Below are positions 58,080-64,000 of a stretch of DNA of 64,000 nt, piece after piece. The notes under the pieces were generated by a model. The model made no database searches. It had not been told where the DNA came from and saw nothing but the letters and a program-made list of their open reading frames with translations. The translations under genes were made by a program, and so were the position numbers. The stretch comes from Pyrus communis (lineage: Eukaryota > Streptophyta > Magnoliopsida > Rosales > Rosaceae). The stretch's first letter is position 1; every line of letters begins with the position of its first letter. The stretch spans positions 14,869,616 through 14,933,615 of the forward strand of contig NC_084819.1 in NCBI RefSeq assembly GCF_963583255.1. Reading direction: 5' to 3'.

Positions 58080-59215
58080 GTGCAGGTCGAGTAACTAATA
58101 AACTAACTACGTCCTTCGGTTGAATGCGGGGCGTGCCAACTCGTCGGCTGAGCTCGACTGAAGAGTGAAATTTGTTGATGTTGCGTTGAGCGCGTTTCCC
58201 ACTTCTTTATCTTGCGACTGCGGCCGAGGAAGGAACAAATCTCAGCCTTTGGATTCTCGAGCATGAAGATAAGGCTGCTAGTTTTGCGAAGTTCACAAAT
58301 CGTCGGCGCCGGATTCGGTCACGGTGATTATATTCGTGAGAGTATAAGCACGTCGAATCGACACCAAACTATATGGACACAAGTACTCAAATGTGACATA
58401 TGTCTTGATGGTAAATGTGGTTCGGCCGTTAGAATGCCGAACTCTAAAACTCACTTGTGAGTATCCAATCATAAAACCAGTCGGCGTTCAATGCGTCGAA
58501 TGTCGTAACTCATAACACCTTATTTCGCCGAGAAGACTAATAAGATGACATCTGTCAATAAGGATTCGGAAACCCTTCTCGACCGAGACTTGGATAGGTA
58601 ACCAGTCGGCCTCGACGCAGTGCTGTTTATCCAAACTGAAGGTGCTTCGCGATCGGCTGATTCTACAGCAATAGTGTTGTTTATCCAAACTGAGGTGTTC
58701 GCCGGTTGCCTCCACAGTACTGTTTATCCAAACTGAAGATGTGTCGGCGGAAAAAGAAAATGAAAAAAATCTCAAGTTTTTTGAGAGGTTTGCGCAGGTC
58801 AATTGTGTGTTGAATTGGAGGTCCTTAATTGCACACTCTGTTCTCTATTTATAGCAGCAAGAATAAATCCTAACCATACTCGAACTAGGACTCCTTACCC
58901 CAATCCATCTTATCTCGGCCAATCATACTTCTATTAGGATTTTGAATTGAACCTCTTATTAGGCCACATCCACTTCCACTTTCCGGTATCCTTATCTGGC
59001 CGAGAATCCTTACTGCATCAGGACTTAACTACTTCATTCATCCGCTTCGCAATAGGGCCCACCTACTTCTTATTCATCTGGAATATTCTTTTCCAAACTG
59101 GGCTTGGCCGACTTTAGTTAGGCTGCCTATGAACCAGTTGGTTTGTAGAAATCCTCGAGCAGAGCTTCTGGGCCGAGAACAATTCCATACTCGACCCAAC
59201 CCAATACTTTCAGGT
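58080..59215 (-). mobile_element. LTR-like block with minus-strand TATA box
   Basis: GC-richer than its surroundings. On the minus strand it has a clean TATA box (CTATAAATAGAG, around 58846-58855), and on the plus strand three copies of 'tgtttatccaaactga' (58624-58639, 58678-58693, 58721-58736). This looks like an LTR in minus orientation, with U3 to the right. Clear TG/CA ends and a target duplication were not found, so the boundaries are approximate. Confidence 0.4.
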
Positions 59216-59549
59216 TCAAACACTTCCACAATGTTGAAAAAATTCGTTTGATAATGATTTTCTTTGAATCAAACTCCTACAGCCGCCATAAAATTTGAGT
59301 CCTATGAGAGTTACTGAGTTCAATATATTAAACTTATAAGTTAAAAGTTTGATTCCTATGCAATAAATGACCCCACTTTCCAATTGCATATGGGGTTTGT
59401 TGACTTAGTCAAAAGAAATTGGAGAAGGAATATGAGAACTTATAAATGGGAAAGAGGGAATCGATTTAGCTAGCCCCTCTAGTTGATTCTTTTTTTTGAA
59501 CGAATGATATTATCTACATTAAGGGAAAGGGAGGGGGACGATATCACTC

Positions 59550-59602
59550 TTAGTGGTATCGTTTTTAGTAAGAGATCTTATAAGTGAAGACGATACCACT
59601 AA
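59550..59602. repeat. 12-bp inverted repeat
   Basis: 'ttagtggtatcg' at 59550-59561 is the reverse complement of 'cgataccactaa' at 59591-59602. It lies at a SINE-derived end piece and is probably repeat debris. Confidence 0.6.
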
Positions 59603-60723
59603 AATGATACCACTTGGTAATATATGCATGGATGATATTTTTGAAGTTTCTAACGGATTATATCAGAATTAAGGGCTTCAGATTCTAATCCAAAATTCTT
59701 CCGGATGCAAATTGTATTCCAATTCATTTTAAATTTGTTTTCAAATTGTTCCCTAAAGATTTTCTACTTTTAGTGGAGAGAGATTTGGTAAGCTGAATAA
59801 TAGGCAAACTACGATAATTAAGTAAGTACAAAATTAGTCATTCAGATTATTCAAATTTAAGACTTCTCATTTTTAATTGGAGAGTAATAGACGTTCAAAC
59901 TCTCAAACACACTAAACACTCAAAAGAGTAAAAAAAAACTCTCTGCCTTCGTTGTCGCTCTCGTGAATAACCACCAAGCACCACCTTGTTCCTCCATCAC
60001 CACAAGCCAACATTCTACACGTCACAAGCTAAACTCTTGCAGTGGCCGTTGATTCAAGATCAAGTTTTACGACTTTTATATCAACCACCCCTATATACAC
60101 ACTTTGTATATTTGGAGATCGAATCAAAGGATAAAGTCTTGTACTTAGAGGTTGTAACCCACCACGTGACACCATGCGTGGTCTAGTTTCATTCAAGATC
60201 AAGCCCCAACATCTCTTGAATAAACCACAAGCCTAATTCAAGACCAAGTATTCATCACCCTTGAATCAAATTCTACATTGGAAATTGAATTAGAAGAATA
60301 TTCTTGTAAGAGAATAAACCACAAAAGTTTCAACCCTAAATATTTATTAGTTCAAAAATTTATTTTGTACACGTATTCTTTGACTATTTATTTCAGTAGA
60401 TTACTTGTTTACAAATACATTCCAGTTCTATTTCTAATACTTGATTTGGGTTGTCAGTGATGAAAATTTTCAAATCATTCGGACGAAATTGAAATTTACC
60501 CTTTTAAAAATAAAAAATAAAAACTAAAAACATGAAGCTATTTAATCATCTAATTGTCTTCATAAAACTTACATTGTTTGGCAATTTATTAGCATTGCGA
60601 ACATGAAGTGTTAGTCTGTTTAACCTGCATAATCTTTCATGGATGATCTATAGATAGATTTTCAGTGCAGTACACGTGTTATATTATAGGAGCATTTTGA
60701 CATAAGTGTCTCATTTTTTTAAC

Positions 60724-60923
60724 GGAAAGGGATCATCTTCGGATCCCTTCCACCCAATCCTCCTCATCAAACAATTCGGAACCTTGAAATTTGATCTAAC
60801 GGTCAAAGTTATTAATAACTTTTAAAGTTGGCCTGTGTTTTTAGCCGTTGGATCAAATTTCAAATGACCAAATTGTTTGATGAGGAGGATTAGGTGGAAG
60901 AGATCCAGAGATGATTACTTTCC
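60724..60923. mobile_element. Palindromic MITE, 200 bp
   Basis: The arms are long imperfect inverted repeats: 'aatcctcctcatcaaacaat' on the left pairs with 'attgtttgatgaggaggatt' on the right, and the ends 'ggaaagggatcatct' and 'agatgattactttcc' pair too. Central words 'tgatctaacggtcaaag' and 'agccgttggatcaaat' are also inverted. Non-coding. Confidence 0.7.
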
Positions 60924-63397
60924 TTTTTTAATTTCGTTGATTTAATTTCAAAGGACCAGATTATCTGAAATTCAATATGTATTCAAATTAAGATTTTAAG
61001 ATAGTTTATTAAAATCCTTAGAAATAGGGGTGTATTTTAAAGAAATTTATAACATTCTAAATGTATTTAAGCATTCACAAATCTCACATCTCCTACTGAG
61101 ATTTTGAGAGAATTGAATAAAAAATTTACATAGAATTTCTACAAATTAATTAAACTCTATAAAATTATCTCTTGAAATCATAATTGAATACACCCTTCTT
61201 AGTCTATACAACTTGGAAAAAAAAAATGTAGGGGATTCTAATTACTCCTATAATATAAGTGGAAGAATATTGGGAAATATACTCTAAAAGTGAAACATAA
61301 CAACTATATCGTCCACCTATATTATAACAGTAACAAATTATGTTTCAACTACATATAAAAGTTTCTCATTCTTTAGTTCTCTCCTCTCGTTCCGTTATTA
61401 TGATTTTATTATATTATTATTTTACTTTTGTTGCAATTCTAAATTAGTTGCTAATGTGATTATGTAAATCTTTTAGGATTCTATAACATTTGTTAGATAG
61501 TTTCCTAGTTGTAATGCATTACTTGAAAGACACGAATTTTTCCTTTCTTACTATTATAAATAAAAATACGGGATGAGAAATCATCACCATAGAATCACCA
61601 AATCCTCACTTGCCTTTGTCTTTACCGCAGGCACCTTTCCCTCTTTTTACTGGCAGTAAAATAGACCTACAACAATTTTTTTCTAATTTTTTCATCCCAA
61701 TAGATATGATATATTAAATGCAAAATTAGCCATCAACATCGCTTGCTTTCCTCAATGTGATTTTCTCTTTTTAATTTTTTTCTCCAGGGAGTCAGGGACC
61801 ACAGGAGCAAACCAGAATCCACAAGTTTCCAGAGTCCGGACCCGTCCTATCTACCCGGCTCTCCCAAAGGTACATTTTTACCCCTACACTCACTCTTCCT
61901 TTTTTCTAGAGAGTTTCTCCAAAGCCCATTAATGGCGGTCGCCACCTGAAGCGACCGAGGTCAGTCCTCCTCCCTCCTTCTATGCATAAACCTTTTTTCC
62001 ATCTGAACCCAAAACTACTAAACACTTCAGTAGAAAAACCCAACCATTAATTAGTGTAATGCTGTAAGTTTGATTAATTAGAACTTGACGAAGATGCAAA
62101 TTCCATCGCTAAAGTTACCCACTTTAGGGTTTTGGGTGTTACTCTTGTCAGCAAATGGCTGTTGGAGGTTCTGTTTGGTTCGACGGAAAATGGGTCGGAA
62201 TATTTTCCCCGGAAATGTTCATTTTTGAAGTTTCCTGGCAAATTGAAAGATCTTGAATCTCGATCGAAATTCCATTTTTGTGCTGACGTATTTTCTGTTT
62301 GCAATTGTAGTGTTAACTTTTTTTATGCATGTCTGGCAAGTTCAAATTCTTTGCTTTTTTGGGGGCAGAAAATTAAAATGTGTATGGTTTTTGTATCAAA
62401 ATTCAGGAATTTATTATGTTGTTTTAACTTTTATAGTAAGTCAGATGGCAAAAATGCCATTAAATTCATGTTTCGTGTAGAAGTTTTTTGTTGGTGTCAG
62501 TGATAATGACATTTCTGTTCTCAGCATTCCAAACACTAGGATGAGAATGTTGGATGCCGTTAGTTTTAAAAACCATATTGAAGAGGATGGGTTTAGAATT
62601 CCTGGGTTCGGTTTGGCGAAATAAAACCCATTGGACACGAGCATTGTGCTCGGACAAAGGGTCTCAAACAGTAAGAATATGAATGCTGAGTGTGTAACTG
62701 ATGGGGGCTTTTTACGGCTATAGTTTCCTAATTGGATGAGATCCCATGAGTTCGGAGCTGACTTTGTCGAATTTCTTGTTACGCATATTTTTGCTCACTA
62801 TTGTAGGATTAGGTTGATTAGAACTAGGTACGATGCCAGAGCGAGCACTTGTGCTCATTAGCTTGATATGCATTGTTGGTTCATCCTCTAACAACTTAAG
62901 GTTAGCTTAAGCTTTTGATGCCCAGTGGTAGTTTAACAGTGTGAATCAATGTTGATGACTTTGGACTAGGGGAACTCCGAGCGTTGTTGTCTCTTTTGTT
63001 TCTGAAGAAGTTGTCTCTTGTTCTTCTGGATGGAAGTCTTCCCTCCTGGATGAATGGTCTTCAACCTAGGTTTAAGGAGGGTTGAGGAAGTCAGATCAGG
63101 GTAGAGCACTTGAGTTTTCAAGTTTTCTTTACCTTCTTTCTGAGTTCTCGATCTAGTCATGGTTTTCAATGTGTAGAGGTCCCATGATAGTAGACAGCCA
63201 ATGTTTAGTGCTAAATTTGACGTTTTTACATTCCTTAAACAAAATAGAGTACTGGACTCTAGGTTTGAAATTTTGTTATTTGATTACCATCTACTGCTAC
63301 ATTGAGTATAAGCTAGAAAGCGGCACCTGATAATGGTGAGAAAATTTTGTACAGGGCTTGATTAGGATTTGAAGGATAACATCATAACATTGCTAAA

Positions 63398-63652
63398 ATG
63401 GCTCCTTCAAGAAGTCGTGGTCATGACAATCAAGAGAGTGCTAAGAAAGCTTCTTTTCCAATGGGGGACCAGCTGCAAAAATGGAAATCACCTTTTGGCC
63501 TCTATGCTGATTCTGACATGTTGGTGTGGTTGAAAGGACTTGCATTGGACCCTTGTGACCAGAAAGCATCTCCTGATTCAGCTCGACAACTATGGAATCA
63601 GAGTCTTAAAGTGCGGAAATTCTTGCTTCTTGGTAATGCCGAATCTCCTCGG
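63398..63652 (+). CDS. First coding exon of an unrecognised gene (partial)
   Basis: From the ATG at 63398 the frame is open for 85 codons to a good donor (CGG|GTACG, 63653). It is preceded by a strong acceptor-like 'ttttgtacag' at 63345-63354, so the ATG lies in the second exon of a gene with a 5'-UTR intron. The product begins MAPSRSRGHDNQESAKK, a basic polar head, and continues GDQLQKWKSPFGLYADSDML, then LKGLALDPCDQK and a helix-like LWNQSLKVRKFLLLGNAES. I do not recognise the family. The codon use and absence of low complexity argue for a real gene that continues past the window. Confidence 0.6.
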
Positions 63653-64000
63653 GTACGTTCAATACAACATTAGTATTTTTTTTCTTAATCTCATTGCATT
63701 GTTGTCTTAGTGATAAATGTGTATTTGTTAATTTGACTGAACCATTTACCATATTAGTATGCTGGGATAATGAACAATAGTTGGGTTACATCCTAATAAA
63801 TGTAAATTTGATTCTACATGCTGGGTTCTCTACTGATGGTGAGAAGCCCAATCAAGTTGTATACTGTATTGCACTAGTGATAAGACTGGTTATCCTGTTA
63901 CATACCTGTGATCTACCAGTTTTATGCTAACATATCATATCTTTTCGCTCGATCTGAAATGCAACTTATCCTGGATGTCAAGCATACCTTAGGAGCATTT
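63653..64000 (+). other. Intron sequence of the last gene, to window edge
   Basis: Starts with a GT donor and shows no further exon that I can recognise before the end of the window. Confidence 0.4.

Larger units (their letters stand above)
54168..63397. other. Long intergenic region with decayed repeats
   Basis: Holds a repeat rich in 'cgatatttcc'-type words (54760-54975), a MITE (55818-56290), a coding-like relic (57316-57480), an LTR-like block (about 58080-59215), a SINE 3' end with an inverted repeat (59495-59602) and a MITE (60724-60923). From about 61780 the sequence is the probable promoter and 5' UTR of the last gene; a UTR intron from about 61959 ('gag|gtcagt') to 63354 ('tgtacag') is plausible. 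No intact gene is seen. Confidence 0.45.

Noticed and set aside
62132..62503. 123-codon frame upstream of the last gene
   Set aside because: It lies in the probable 5'-UTR intron, has no recognisable domain and uses AT-rich, Phe-rich codons typical of intron sequence.
1..64000. CRISPR arrays, bacterial operons, integrons or phage elements
   Set aside because: The DNA is plant nuclear; the tandem repeats present are microsatellites, a coding minisatellite and transposon ends, with no spacer-like pattern.

Overview
The window is nuclear DNA of a flowering plant. All full genes are eukaryotic and most are split by GT-AG introns, and they encode plant-specific or plastid proteins. A solo LTR with the 5S-rRNA-like core of a Cassandra TRIM, tRNA-derived SINEs and dense small inverted-repeat transposons point to a woody eudicot, most likely Rosaceae of the apple/pear group. 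That placement is inference; the gene calls are not affected by it.

Layout. 1-2.7 kb: two decayed tandem copies of an F-box/FBD gene, the second broken by a 1-base frameshift, an internal deletion and a LINE fragment. 3.1-4.4 kb (-): reticulon-like protein. 5.6-6.0 kb: a SINE and a miRNA-like hairpin. 6.3-9.4 kb (-): Josephin/ataxin-3 deubiquitinase whose C-terminus is a 20-copy Asn/Gln-rich heptad repeat. 10.8-13.0 kb (-): short OTU deubiquitinase. 15.8-19.6 kb (+): plastid acetyl-CoA carboxylase carboxyltransferase alpha subunit. 20.3 kb: a second long hairpin. 21.5-22.3 kb (-): intronless steroid 5-alpha-reductase (DET2). 22.3-27.5 kb: transposon-rich, with the Cassandra solo LTR. 28.5-35.5 kb (+): two-domain mRNA capping enzyme in 17 coding exons. 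37.1-42.0 kb (+): DEX1, an FG-GAP-like membrane protein needed for pollen exine. 43.6-43.9 kb (-): small DUF962/Mpo1-like membrane protein. 44.3-48.1 kb: Mutator-like MITE, another TIR element and a 2.66-kb solo LTR. 49.7-54.2 kb (-): plastid PHT4/SLC17 anion transporter. 54.2-63.4 kb: intergenic DNA with MITEs and an LTR-like block. 63.4 kb to the edge (+): first coding exon of an unrecognised gene.

Exon joins were built by hand from splice sites. In every multi-exon gene the reading phase closes exactly across all junctions, which is the main support for the models. The genes are unrelated housekeeping and metabolic functions (ER shaping, ubiquitin removal, plastid fatty-acid synthesis, brassinosteroid synthesis, mRNA capping, pollen wall, plastid anion transport); nothing suggests a cluster with a shared pathway. 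The two neighbouring deubiquitinases (Josephin and OTU) belong to different families and are probably adjacent by chance.

I did not find a clearly new multi-gene system. The observations most worth following are the ataxin-3 heptad minisatellite, the two long hairpins resembling MIR precursors, and two odd introns in DEX1.
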